Assembly: GCA_036245805.1 (NCBI GenBank)
Contig: BTRK01000002.1
Coordinates: 7,436,689-7,500,688, forward strand
Source of the DNA: Pristionchus mayeri
Taxonomy: Eukaryota > Nematoda > Chromadorea > Rhabditida > Neodiplogasteridae
DNA length: 64,000 nucleotides
Direction of reading: 5' to 3'
Shown here: positions 1 through 11,198 of the stretch, one piece after another
How positions within the stretch are numbered: the stretch's first letter is position 1
Layout of the letters: every line of letters begins with the position of its first letter
Notes under the pieces: model-generated
Database searches by the model: none
Told to the model about the DNA's origin: nothing
The model's input: only the letters and a program-made list of their open reading frames with translations
Program-made: the position numbers and the translations under genes

Positions 1-132
1 CACCTAATTAGAGGATCTAATCAGCGTGATGTAGTGGACTGTATACTGATAACAATGCAATAACTCCCAAGTTGCTAGATCAAATATCCAGCGAACGGCG
101 ATCCGTTGCGGTTTTGTCCGCCCCCCCCCCCC
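1..132. repeat. Right half of a C-tract inverted-repeat element
   Basis: The end of this stretch (TTGCGGTTTTGT followed by 12 C) and the sequence before it match the right arm of the complete element at 10191-10731, including the words for the GATCTAATCA and CAACTCTCAAGT portions. The left half lies outside the window. It is non-coding; the apparent ORF here is a by-product of the repeat. Confidence 0.6.
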
Positions 133-317
133 GTCATATGTTTCGATCATTTCCATATGAGTCATTGACAGATGTGAAACGAACAGCGGTAATTTTGTTG
201 AAATTGTATTTAGAAGTAGCAGTAGTCATACATCTGAAGCAGTGTACACGATCAGTAAACCATTCTGTGCTCGGAAACTAGCGTGTGTCTAGCGGACACA
301 TCTAGCGCGTGTTATAG

Positions 318-1182
318 CACGAGAGAATCGAACAGGTTGTGGCAAAGCGGTCATATTTCAGTTTCCGGTTTTTGACGTTTTTCAGGTCCTCCAAGGTCAA
401 CTAAGACCCCCGTGGCTGGATTAGTCTTCAGAACTGTTCCTCGTCGAGCTGCTGCACCGGTCGCTCGCGCGCCCGTTCATTTGAAAATTCATTTCTGGCT
501 TCAAAACAAACATGAAAAGGTCATTCTTCGTTTTCCGGTTTCAGCTCCCATATCTCGGGGGGTAACTTAGTTTCCATAGCGAAAAACGTTTCGAGATGAT
601 TTGAACTTATTTTCGCTGTGTAATTTCATTGTTCGCCCTCTCATTTCTCGTCGTTCGCTCGCGCTCGCACGGTATTTCAACAATTTAGGTTGAGTTTCAA
701 AGAGAATGAGAGGGCGAACAATGAAATTACACAGTGAAAAATAAGTTCAAATCATCTCGAAACGTTTTTCGCTATGGAAACTAAGTTACTCCCCGAGATA
801 TGGGAGCTGAAACCCCTTAAATGATGCGTCTCGTGAAGGCGAATCGGGCCATCCAAAAAAAGTGGCTTTTCGAGCGGTTTTCATGTTATGCCCAGTTGAA
901 TGTAGCACCTTAAGGACCAAAAATAAGGACAAATGAATAGTATAGATCGATAGAGCACGCGAAGTTAGCTCGGAAAACGAATAACCTTTTCATGTTTGTG
1001 TTGAAGCCAGAAATGAATTTTCAAACGAACGGGCGCGCGAGCGACCGGTGCAGCAGCTCTGAAGACTAATCCAGTCACGGGGGTCTTAGTTGACCTTGGA
1101 GGACCTCAAAAACGTCGAAAACCGGAAACTGAATAATGACCGTTTTGCCAGAAACCCAGCATTTTGTTTCGATTCTCTCGTA
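318..1182. mobile_element. Foldback element 1 (long imperfect inverted repeats)
   Basis: The left arm (about 318-655) is matched in reverse complement by 700-812 and 955-1182. An extra unpaired segment at about 813-955 sits in the right arm. The tips read CACGAGAGAATCGAA and TTCGATTCTCTCGT. No transposase-like reading frame is seen, so this is a non-autonomous foldback or MITE. It lies directly upstream of the doublecortin-domain gene. The tips resemble those of the element at 2332-3353. Confidence 0.75.
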
Positions 1183-1314
1183 AGAGGCGTGGTCTTGCTG
1201 ACTCAACGTTAAATTGTCTATGGAATGGTCTTCCGTATGAACTGGGCTAACTAATTAATATATTATATGCACTATAACAATGTTGACTTGTATTGTTCCA
1301 GTTCACATTTGAAA

Positions 1315-4300
1315 ATGGAATTTTCCCAGGTGACCGATAGTCCTCCGCCGAAAGCATCCGATGTCGCTGGTTCGAAGAAGATCCGCGTCTTCAAGAACGG
1401 CGACATCCACCACATGGGAGTGAAGGTTATATATATGTGCATGCTTCTTTGAAAATATATATCTGATCGATACTGTTATGAAGCTATGGATGATGCGTAG
1501 TTTAGCTTGTAATTTGATGTATAATTAAATAAAAATAGATTCAAAACTATAAATAAATACGCATTGATGACGATGTAGATATGAATAGTGTCTATAGATA
1601 AGTATAGATGCCACATATGATACATAAATGCAACAACTACGGATATGGCGCGTCTATACTTGTATCTTTGAGTTTGCCGTCAACATAAGCATTTATATAT
1701 GCATATTATTTAGCTTATTTATGGAAATGATTGTATATTTGAATCATTACCTTAGAGTTTTAGGATCTTTTGAAGGGTAAGGCATACATTTCCAGTTCGT
1801 CGTCAACACCCGCACCACCTCAAACATGCAGGCCCTGCTGGATGCAGTTAACCAGAGAATCGAATTGCCGGTAAGGAAGTTTGACCATTTTGACGCTCGA
1901 ATGGTTGACGCTACTTTTAAAAATTATATGTTTCATACTTCCTATAAGGGGAGAACGAGTAGAGATGTGTGATGTGTTCTTGAGGTTGAGGGCAAAAACA
2001 AACTAAATAAATATCGTTAAGTAATTCAACATTAGTATGATACTATTCATGTAACACAAGCCAGAATGTGGTTCCCGTGAATGTATGGACATAATAGCCA
2101 GTTGTTCAAACGAAATTAATGATAATGCTTGTTGATGGTTCAATATGTTTCAATCATACTACAAGGCAGATAAGAAAATTAGTAATTCAGTGTCACCCGG
2201 TCTGACGGTGGGAAAATAAATAAATACGCATATTCAAAAATAAAAATGCAGTACGGCGCGAAGAAGCTGTACTCGATGGCCGGCAAGGCAGTGAAGAACA
2301 TCGGTGACTTGGAGAATGGAAAGGTAACACAATATCACGCCTCTCACGAGAGATTCGAGCTGAGACACGGAATGGAAAGAAAATCTGGAAATTGGTTCTG
2401 GCCAGTTTTGGGCACCTTGAGGCAATCCTGACAGTCCCCCAAAGTATTATTTTGCGGACCTGATTTTCAAGCTCCCGGCATCAGGTCGGAGTTCGGCACT
2501 TCCTCCTTTCACGGTGAATATCTCATGTCCAGTGTAAAATAATCTGAATTTGCCCCCTGAGTGACCCCCACTCATTTTTTCGAGCTCTATCGATCCTTGA
2601 AGACAATTTTTCATGAAAGTGAATTTTAACGGTGCTACATTCATTGTCGATTTTCTCGAAAATGTAGGCAAATGTGCAGCTCAAAATTGCACAGCGCATG
2701 TAGCGCATCAATAGTTCTAGAATGAACGGCTTGCGCTAAAAATTTGACCTCATTGCGGTGGCAAATTTTACTTTTCCTTATCACTTGAACTTTATTTTCA
2801 ACAGAATAATTCACCCTCACACCGCTCTCATCGGAGAATGCGGTGAAGAATGATTGATCTCTCTTAATTTGTCTGTTGAAAATATAGGTTCAAATGATAA
2901 GGAAAAGTAAAATGGGCATAAGTAACACCAATGAGGTCGTATTTTTTGCGTAAGCCATTCTTTCTAGAGCTATTGATGCGTTGCATGCGCTGTGCAATTT
3001 TGAGCTGCACCTTTACATTACATTTTCGAGAAAATCTACTATGAATGTAGCACAGTTAAAATTGAAAGTCATGGAAAATGGTCTACAAGTATCGATAGAG
3101 CTCGAAAAATGAGTGGGGTCACTCAAAGGGCAAATTCCGATTATCTTAAACGAGAAATGAGATAATCACCGTGAAAGGAGGAGGTGCCGAACTCCGACCC
3201 GGGAGCTTGAAAATCAGGTACGCAAAAAATACTTTGGGGGACTGTCAGGCATGCCTCAAGGTGCCCTAAACTGACCAGAACAAATTTCCAGATTTTCCTT
3301 TCATTCCCAGGAATTGCGATTCTAGCTCGATTCTCTCGTGAAAGGCGTGATATGTATTGGGGTGTCCGGAAAGTTCGTATAATTTTTTGTTTTTATTTTT
3401 TATTCAATGCTTTACAATTCTCAGTGACCAATGTATGCCCCCTTCTTTCTCACTACCTCCCTCCAGCGATTGGGCAGGGTCTCGATTCCTCTCTTCCAGA
3501 ATGCGGGTTTCTTCGAGACCGCCCAGTTCACGAAAGCCCTCACAACTTCATCTCGATTATTGAACTTCTTTCCTTTGCAGAAGTCAGAGAGAGAGCGGAA
3601 GCAGTGGTAGTCGCATGGGGAGAGATCCGGGGAATACGGTGGATGGGGAATCCTCTCGATCTTCAGCTCGTCCATTTTCTTCTGGGTCATCTTCGCTCGA
3701 TGTGGGAGAGCATTGTCCATCAGAAGAAGAATTTTGCCCTGGTTCAGGAGTCTGGGAGGGACTCTGATCGCGACATCTTTCAGTTGTTTAGAGAAGAGGT
3801 CGGCATTGATGCTGGTGCCAGGGGCGAGGATCTCCCAGTAGATGGGACCGAGCACTGAGAAGAAGAAGCAGAGAAGTTCCTTCTTTCCGTGCTCTTCCTT
3901 CTTCGGGACGGGCGTGGGCTTCTCATCTGCATCCACACATTGCAGTCTCCTCACAGGGTTATCGTATGTGATCCACTTCTCATCTGTAGCGATGTTGGAA
4001 TTGACCCATCAAAGATTGGATCTACGATGGAGTAATTCCCGACAGACTTGAACACGATTTTTCAGCTGTGCCGGAGAGATCATGGGGAACCACTTGTGGG
4101 AGCTTGGGCTTCTTCCCAGATCGATGGAGGATATCGGACACCGTTGATCTGGGAGTACCAGTATCCTTCTTCAACTCACGCACACTGGCCATGGGCTTGC
4201 GCTTCAGTGTGCGGAGAACGAGAAGCTGATCGAGGGAGGGAGGGCGTCCAGAGCGGGGTTGATCATCGAGACCAAACTCCCCTTTCTTGAAGCGGGAGAA

Positions 4301-7300
4301 CCACTTATAGCAGAAGGGTATGGAGGGGGCGTCAGCTCCTTCCGAGTGGGCCAGGGCAGAGTGGGCCTCCTTCACGTATCGGCCAAGACGGTAGTAATGA
4401 AGTAAAACTGCTCGGAAGTAGAGATGGGAGTCCATCACAAGAATCAATGTAGCAACTAGGAGACTGATTAAATCCTCTCACTACTCAACGTCAGAATGAT
4501 GCAATACATTGTTGACAAACAGATTGCGCAATCACTGCATTTGATCGCGAACTGACTTTTTTTCCGATGCATTATACGAACTTTCCGGACACCCCAATAT
4601 AATAAAAATACATTTTAAAAAATACTTTGAAAAAAATACTTCGTTGTTAAATTTACGTCTTTCCTGGTCAATGAAGAATACACATATTATAAACAACACA
4701 GTAACCAGCAAACTAAAAATATTGCAGGATTATGTGGCGGCCTCAAACGTCTTCGTGCCCCTTCCCTACGGCGAGACACAGCCAGGCGTGATTAGATGGG
4801 GTGAGCGGATCAAGATGACAGATCAAAGACCAATATTGATGAATGAATCTAGCGTCTAACCTTGCTGGCGACGAATGGTTTTGGAGAGTATTGACATGAT
4901 TTACTAATAAAAAAATGTAAAATTGAGTATTTAGAGGCAAAACATTTGCACGGAGTGGGGTTCGAACCCACGCACCCATACGGGTACCAGAACACCCAGG
5001 AGGCACTGAACTCGTGCCAAGCTTGTCGCTTGAGTCTGGCGCATTAGACCACTCGGCCATCCGTGCACGTGTTCAGTGCGCGCTTTACATTACATAGGAC
5101 ACTACGGTTGCCCACAGCGTACTTATCCATAAATGTATTGCGTCTCGACATAATAAAGATGTAACCAGAAGCAAATCTGTAGTAGATTTTCTTCAACTAC
5201 GCGGGAACTTTAAGACGCGCTTATTTATCAAGCGCCTGTGCTCGTGGTAGTGATGATTTGTGCGGGAGTAAACGTCAGCTAAGGCAGAATTATCGTTAGC
5301 ATTGTGAAATATGCAAAAACAAAATTGATCAGAAGCCTATCATCACACATATTTTTAAATATTAAAATAAGAACGCATTTCCTTATTCATAGGAGGATTC
5401 TCTCTCGATAGACTAAACACTGAACTGTTTCCTAACTTTACCATTGTATTTTTTTCAGAAACGCCGGGTTCTTCCTTCAAAGCAACCCCTACACACTCAG
5501 CATCCACGATTTCGCGCTCACGAAGCACGGAACCACTGAAACCGATCAATAAAGGTACTGAATATGATGCAATCTTTGCGGTCCGGTCGGAGAAATGAGA
5601 ATATGTTTCACCCCTATATTTTATATTGTACTCATGTGCTCTCGTTAATTTGGCTTCTCTTGAGTGTCGATAAAACATACACAAATGGAAATTTTATTCA
5701 GAGGAGAAGAAGAAGTCGATTCGTTCCAAATCACAGGCTCCGAACAAGTTGGTAAGTTCCCAGAGAACCATTCGAGCGAAACTTTTATATATTCCGAATG
5801 AGCGTAAGTAAATTCATCGGGTCTGGTGAAATATCACACATGATCGAATTACGAGACTGTAAATAATTGATAAAAACATTTTCCAGGCTGCGCCGTCCGT
5901 CGAGACCACCAAGAGCGATACGGACATTCCGGTGGCGAAGAAGAAGAAGATCGTCAAAAAGAGGTTCGAACATTTAATTTTATATTTTTTTTTTATTTTT
6001 TTTATTTTTTTTGCGTACAGTTTCTATTTTCAGCAGCACCTCAAAGTTGCCCGTGAGCACCAATGGTAATGGAACCCCGAAGAAAGTGGTCAAAAAGGAG
6101 GAGAACGGAGAGAAAAAGGTGGAAAAGAAAAGCGAGGTTCGCTGCCACTATCCTTTTGCGGCTCTGTACCGTTTGGGTGGACAAGAGGGATTTCGGTGGG
6201 CAAATGTCCACTGCAATTCTGATGTGTCCACTATATTCTGTATGAAAAACTCGACATCCGTCACCAAGTGATATGCAAAAGGCTCCCCCCACCGTAATTG
6301 CGCTTGCCTGGTAGTAACGATTGGTCAGAATTTTGTAATTATAAGTGTGCCTGCCTCTCCTCATTTACCATACTCTCTCATCACTCCACCAACCTTGAGA
6401 GAGCGTGCAATCGAGCAATACGTAGAGCATTGTTTTCCGAGCTATTATAAAGATGAACGTTTCATACAATTCAAAGTAGCTAATACAGAAACCGGAGAAG
6501 CTCAACAGCATCGCCTCCCCCGAGAAGAAGAAAGTGCTGAAGAAGAAAGGTGAATCACATTTTTCGTTCTTCCTCAAACTTTTTTTTCATGAAATCGAAT
6601 CGTATCGTCTATGTGTCAACAAAATTTCTTTAGCACAAAATAGGGTAGCGATAATTAATCGAAGGGGATCAATTCAGTAATCAAAAAGAAGAGCGATCCG
6701 GACGGCGAAGTGAAGACCGAGCCGCCGACTATTCCTGCCGTGGAAGCTGATTCAGCTACTGGGGGTATGTATCATCATATTTTTGATTTTTTTTCATTTG
6801 TTGTTTATTCGTGTTTTTGTTTTTCAACACGTGATAGTAGAGACCGCTGCTGCAGCAGATGACCGAGTTATCGTACAAGATCTTATAAATACGAGTGAAA
6901 CTGTAATGGAACTTTCAAAGTATTGATCACAAATTGACCAGGTTATGTTGTATTTCACTTTTTCGCTCATCGCAAGAGTCCACAAACATGAATTCGTTAT
7001 GCTTCACTAACTTGATAAATTGCCCGACATATTCAAGATAGTGGTGTCCAGATTCTGTCTTGAAACAAATCCCATTAATTTGCATATTTATTCCAGCTGC
7101 TGTTGCTCATGACAAGCAGCGCCCGTTGACCGGCACTCGCATTGGCAAGAAAGTAGAGATCAAGGAGAATAGAGAATCTGAGGTAGTGTATTACTGAACT
7201 CGTTTAGTTACAAAATTCCTTTGAAAATCTATGTCATCATATCTCATTTTCAAATACAGGCCTCCCATGCACCTCACAAGCCGCACTCTCCGGCAAAGAG

Positions 7301-8480
7301 CGATCACTTGAGAGTGAGTTTTAGGCATTATATATACATATATGTCATACTTTTCCCTACAATCAAAATCAAATTTTGAGTAATCGCAGAAAATACTACC
7401 CTAAAACATCAATTTGAAGCAAACATCCCGGGGCACGATTGAGCACACCGATGGAGAGTCGGACCGCGACACCGATAGAAGCTACAATCAGAGTAGGCAT
7501 ATTAGGAGTAGGAGCTAGATTCATGGGTATCAGATTACCATACACGAATTCTTCACATATTTTAAGATTTGTCCTTATTATATTTTGCATGATGCATGTC
7601 TGTCATTTTCCAGTCTATCACTCTTTCTCTATACAGAATCCACTTCATCTTCCTCCTCCAGCAGCTCTTCGAGTAGATCATCATCGTCATCGTCATCTTC
7701 GTCAAAGTCTTCGAAGAAGAGTCACCATCATCATGATGAGAAGGATCAGCATCACGAAGAGCACCATCAAGTGCACGATAAGCACGGTCATCACGACGAC
7801 AAGCATCATCATGATCACGAGGAAAATACAGATGATCGTCACGATCACAATCCGCATCGCCAGCGCCCCCATCACCGAGAGCGCTCGCACTCCTCGAGCT
7901 CGGGCGGATCGATCAAGTCGCATGTGTCGATCATCACCAGAGGTGATTGTTTGTCTCTTTCGCTATCTCTGTATCTAAATCTCTGTCATCTGATAACTGC
8001 ATGATTCCTATCCTTTCCAATCTGTCCTCTAGGTCTTCCAACTGCGCATGAGAAGCGCGGATCGTACACGATAGAGAGAAAGCGGACGCCGAACGGAACC
8101 GTGCATGTGATTCATCATCACGTATCCAGACACGGTAATGCATGTGAACTGTCTGTGCCCTTTCGATTCTTCTTTCGATTCGTATCCATCTATTTCTTCA
8201 GGAAAACGCTGGAATATTGAAAATGCATTTAATGAAAGTAGATAATCAATGAAACGTACAGGTTCCCCCGAGTCGTCCCGACCTGCTACGAGAAGAATGG
8301 ACAAGAAGAAAGAGGAAGCTGATGATGAGGATAGCGATAATGCATCTGGTGAGTGATTTGTACATTTTTGTCGACAAAACAATAACAAGATTAAGCAAAA
8401 ACAAATAAAAAATGTGAAAAATATTCAAATTTTCAGTTGAATCCGGCGAATCAATGCCCAGCAAGAAGAAAGGGAAGTAG
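1315..8480 (+). CDS. Doublecortin (DCX) domain protein with basic, Ser-rich and His-rich tail
   Basis: Seventeen exons: 1315-1425, 1796-1870, 2252-2323, 4728-4800, 5459-5554, 5702-5751, 5887-5963, 6034-6136, 6489-6549, 6678-6764, 7097-7182, 7260-7313, 7420-7492, 7637-7942, 8033-8134, 8262-8348, 8437-8480. All phases fit, giving about 518 residues. Exons 1-4 encode one DCX domain (residues about 20-105) with IRVFKNGDIHHMGVK, FVVNTRTT, LLDAVNQRI, KKLYSMAGK and YVAASNVFVPLPYG. DCX domains bind microtubules. The remainder is low-complexity Lys/Glu/Ser, and residues about 340-441 hold a poly-Ser run then a His/Asp-rich tract. No kinase domain and no second DCX repeat are seen, unlike ZYG-8/DCLK. 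The start is chosen because an acceptor (TTGTTCCAG) lies 14 nt upstream, as for trans-splicing. The weakest junction is the exon 13 acceptor (TTTGAAG). Intron 3 has been enlarged by a foldback and a mariner. Function beyond microtubule binding is not inferable. Confidence 0.85.
2332..3353. mobile_element. Foldback element 2 in intron 3 of the DCX gene
   Basis: The left arm begins ATATCACGCCTCTCACGAGA and the right arm ends with its reverse complement, GGCGTGATAT. The arms (about 2332-2760 and 2890-3353) pair over several hundred bases, including a CAAGCTCCCGG segment. There is no transposase. The terminal GAGAGATTCGA word is shared with foldback 1, so the two probably belong to one superfamily. 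A mariner is inserted right at its right end. Confidence 0.75.
3357..4597 (-). mobile_element. Mariner element with broken transposase
   Basis: The terminal inverted repeats start TTGGGGTGTCCGGAAAGTTC and are flanked by TA on both sides (3355-3356 and 4598-4599). On the minus strand a mariner transposase can be read in two main pieces. 4447-4022 gives the N-terminal helix-turn-helix half (YKWFSRFKKGEF, DQPRSGRPP), and 3954-3421 gives the C-terminal catalytic half (LLMDNALPH, YSPDLSPCDYH). The join contains TDEKWITYDN. The two C-terminal acidic residues are separated by 34 residues, the D34D spacing of mariner. A frameshift near 4080 and an in-frame TGA between the pieces inactivate it. It is 1241 bp, close to the usual 1.3 kb, and sits in an intron of the DCX gene in antisense. 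Confidence 0.9.
4947..5066 (-). tRNA. tRNA-Leu(CAA) with a 36-nt intron
   Basis: On the minus strand the acceptor stem GCACGGA pairs with TCCGTGC (4948-4954). The D arm reads GGCCGAGTGGT. The anticodon stem CCAGA pairs with TCTGG around loop CTCAAG plus T, so the anticodon is CAA. A long variable arm (ACCC/GGGT) and T arm GTGGGTTCGAACCCCAC follow. The intron (4993-5028) sits after G37, the canonical position. The gene lies inside an intron of the DCX gene on the opposite strand. All stems pair, so it should be functional. Confidence 0.93.
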
Positions 8481-8808
8481 TCAACAATCTGTGAATCGAG
8501 AACCTACTACCGAGCTTAACTTTTCCTGACGATTACGTCGCTATTTGGGATGTATTTGTGTTTCCGCCTTACCGATCTCTGTGTGACTATTATGCGCTTA
8601 CGTTGATAAAGACAATGATATTATTACCTTAGTCATTTAGTGAAGTAAATCAAGTAATTGAATAATGAAAATGGTGAATTATTACGGCCAAGGTTTTTTT
8701 AAATGTACAAAAGCGTAAAAAAACACTCATTGAAATATTTCACATATTCTCATAGAACGGCTTTAAATAATGTGAGCATTGTGAGACACTGCCAAACAAT
8801 CGATAAGA

Positions 8809-9538
8809 TTACTGCACTGGTCCGACCCAGAAGTTTCCCCAGGCTTCGTGTACTTGCTTTTGATACACGGATCCCCCTTCCATTGCGCTCAGCCACTTGT
8901 TATGGTAGCTTAGGAACGACCAAGAGCCATCGGCGTTCTTGGATGGTGTCCACTTTTCCCAGTCCGAAGCAGAGTCTGCTAGATTAACTAATTCGTTCCA
9001 ATCTGCGCGAAGATAATAACGTTTAATCGTCATCGTCCCCCACTGAAGGAGTGTGACCTGCAAGATTGAAAATGGTTCTACGTCGGATGAAAACTATAAC
9101 GTCATTTCGCATCAAAATGTATCTTTTTTTAAAATGTAGTTTTGATATATCACGTCATAGTTCTCATCCGACCTAGTGCCTTTTAAACAGTGATTTAGCC
9201 ATGCATACTTGTGAAAGAGAACTTAGAAAAATGCTGCAACCAGTACCTTTCCTCCTTGGACCTCCTGGATCGTCCACTGCTCCCACTCCGAAGGTGTATT
9301 ATTGGTCATGATCACTTGATTGATGAAATTAGTAGCAAGGTAAGTGCCGTAGACTGTAGACTTGACGGTTCTATTTCCCAGGATCTCATTTATGTTTGCC
9401 TGGAAAAAAACTATCTGTCATATTTACAGATCTCTGCCTTGCGAGCAACATATACCTGGCTTCACAAAATAATTTGCTAACCTTTGCAATCCCTAGGATG
9501 AGGAGAAGCAGGAGAAAGGTGAAGCGAGTTAGAAACAT
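8809..9538 (-). CDS. Secreted fascin-like / beta-trefoil-like protein, copy 1
   Basis: Three exons: 9538-9482, 9399-9247, 9057-8809, giving 152 residues. Residues 1-19 are a signal peptide (MFLTRFT then poly-Leu). The mature part repeats a fold-typical pattern: YGTYLATN, WEQWTIQEV, GGKVTLLQW, YYLRADWNEL, WEKWTPSKN, DGSWSF, KWLSA. This matches the hxxYLxA / WExF rhythm of fascin-type beta-trefoil units, known for actin or carbohydrate binding; a secreted form argues against actin bundling. The start ATG directly follows TTTCCAG, but a TATA box 33 bp upstream suggests a very short leader. A CRE-type palindrome sits in intron 2. The AATAAA signal seen in copies 2 and 3 is missing at the matching place. 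The family assignment is by pattern only. Confidence 0.75.
9078..9176. repeat. Small palindromic repeat with TGACGTCA-like core, copy a
   Basis: GTCGGATGA at 9082 pairs with TCATCCGAC ending at 9172; inner words AACTATAACGTCA and TGATATATCACGTCATAG also pair. It lies in intron 2 of fascin-like copy 1. A second copy is at 12921-12996. Confidence 0.65.
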
Positions 9539-9570
9539 CTGGAAATGTGATTCAAGGTGCTTCATTCGCC

Positions 9571-9577
9571 TTTTATA
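9571..9577 (-). promoter_or_regulatory. TATA box of fascin-like copy 1
   Basis: TATAAAA on the minus strand lies 33 bp upstream of the ATG. The surrounding CCTGTC, TTGTCCGTATA and GGCGAAT are conserved in front of copy 2 (TATATAA at 11158-11164), marking this as a shared core promoter. Confidence 0.7.
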
Positions 9578-9619
9578 CGGACAAGGACAGGACATTTGTC
9601 AGGTCGGGAGTTTGTAGTC

Positions 9620-9755
9620 CTCCCGGGGAGCAATGGCCTGACTCTCTTCAGTTTGCACGGTCTCTCGCCGATCAGAGAGACGAGAAACTGAAAAAAGAGA
9701 GACGAGAAACTGCAAACTGAAGAGTGTCAGACGATTGCTCCTCCGGGACGATGTC
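9620..9755. repeat. Imperfect palindrome with CTCTCGCC/GAGAG core
   Basis: CGGGGAGCAATGG, CTGACTCTCTTCAGTTTGCA and CTCTCGCC on the left pair with GAGACGAGAAACTGCAAAC, GAAGAGTGTCAG and GATTGCTCCTCCGG on the right. It is one of several CTCTC...GAGAG hairpins in the first 23 kb. It is non-coding. Confidence 0.6.
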
Positions 9756-9865
9756 ACACATTGCACGACAGATCACAATCATTAATCCGTTTTAGGGTAC
9801 AAAAAAGCTCCCTGCTGAACTCATATCTTCACTTTGTTTTGCAATGCTATCAAGCCTTCCTTACT

Positions 9866-9873
9866 CTGATAAG
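9866..9873 (-). promoter_or_regulatory. GATA-type site upstream of fascin-like copy 1
   Basis: CTGATAAG reads on the plus strand about 330 bp upstream of the start. The same site with conserved flanks appears in mirror orientation upstream of copy 2. TGATAA is the consensus bound by the nematode intestinal GATA factor ELT-2; gut expression is an inference. Confidence 0.45.
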
Positions 9874-10190
9874 GGTCGAAGATGACGCTTAAAACATCCA
9901 AACAAGTGCTAATCTGTGTTGGAATTGCACGCACTGTACCTCGGTCAAGGACGAACTGGACATGTTTACTTCTAAGTCGCTCTGTCACGTCTTTGCTAAT
10001 CACCCCACTCCATAGGCCATGCCATGTGGGCAACGAATCAATGGTCTAACTCTCCACATATTACACACTCTCTCGCCGGTAAGAGAGCGACAGATCATGC
10101 AATTTGGACAGAGTCATACGAATACTCGGGCAACGACAAGCATATATTCGATCACTCTGAGACCACAGCTTCAACCAATTCTATGATTAC

Positions 10191-10731
10191 GGGGGGGGGT
10201 GTCAAAACCGAAACCGACAAAACCGCTTTCCTGGGGAGTTGGTCTTGTTACTTGGGAGTTGTTTCATTGTAACAAGTATGTACTCCTCTACATCACCCAG
10301 TTTAGATCATCATACAATTCGATCTTGAGTTTCGCTCTTAATCAACGTATAGGGGCTCTTAATCAACGTATATGGGGCCAAAATTTAGAATTTTAGAGTA
10401 AAACACGGTTAGATAAATTCAAAGCTCCGCAACCGATCGATATTATAGTAACCCAGGAACTACTGTAACCAAGAAACATGGATATTTATTGGTGATAGCA
10501 TTGTATGTTTATCTAACCGTGATTTTACTCTAAAATTCTAAATTTTGGACCATGAACCTACGTTGATTGGGAGCGAAACTCAAGATCGAATTGTAAGATG
10601 ATCTAAACAGGATGGTGTAGAGGAGCACATACTTGTTACATTGAAACAACTCTCAAGTATCAAGACCAACTCCACATCAAACGGCGCTCCATTGCGGTTT
10701 TGTCGGTTGCGGTTTTGTCACCCCCCCCCCC
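10191..10731. mobile_element. C-tract inverted-repeat MITE between two fascin-like genes
   Basis: It begins with nine G and ends with eleven C. The arms pair over roughly 200-250 bp (GTCAAAACCGAAACCG, TTCGATCTTGAGTTTCGCTC, AAATTTAGAATTTTAGAGTA and their complements). The flanks read TGATTAC on both sides, a 7-bp target duplication. There is no coding capacity. Confidence 0.75.
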
Positions 10732-10983
10732 TGATTACCACACACCTCAATCACATCAATACTATGTTGTTCGCGACACCAGAACCACTATCAAATATTT
10801 ATGCATTAAAGCTTCATACGCTAGCACACTGTCAGATGCTGATGCATCTGTCATTTCTACTGGCTTAGCCAAAGAACTGGAAATTCATTTCTTTCATCTC
10901 CTCTGATCATCATCTTACATCCTAACCAGAATGATGGAATATTTAGTCCTTGCAAAAAAGTGAATACATGAGTTCGGTCGATC

Positions 10984-10991
10984 CTTATCAG
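10984..10991 (+). promoter_or_regulatory. GATA-type site upstream of fascin-like copy 2
   Basis: CTTATCAG, the mirror of the site at 9866-9873, with conserved neighbours (GATCCTTATCAGAGT). It lies 208 bp upstream of the copy 2 start. Confidence 0.45.
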
Positions 10992-11157
10992 AGTGAATGA
11001 AGGTTTGGTCACAAACCCTACGAAAAATGAAGATATCAGTTTGACAGGGAGATACGTTGTACAGCCAGCGGTTCAATGCTCTGCACAGTCGTGCAATTTG
11101 CGACATCGTCCGGGAGATTATAGACTCCGGACGTGACAGACGCCCTGTCATTGTCCG

Positions 11158-11164
11158 TATATAA
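11158..11164 (+). promoter_or_regulatory. TATA box of fascin-like copy 2
   Basis: TATATAA lies about 35 bp upstream of the ATG at 11199, in a block conserved with copy 1 (TTGTCCGTATA, CGGCGAATA). Confidence 0.65.
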
Positions 11165-11198
11165 CGGCGAATAAACAACATTGAATCAGATTTCTCCG

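Noticed and set aside
7702..7923. Hydrophobic minus-strand frame as a membrane protein
   Set aside because: It is the complement of the His/Asp-rich exon; CAT/GAC codons read as Met/Val/Ile on the other strand.
1315..8480. ZYG-8 / DCLK orthologue
   Set aside because: Only one DCX repeat and no kinase motifs in any of the 17 exons.
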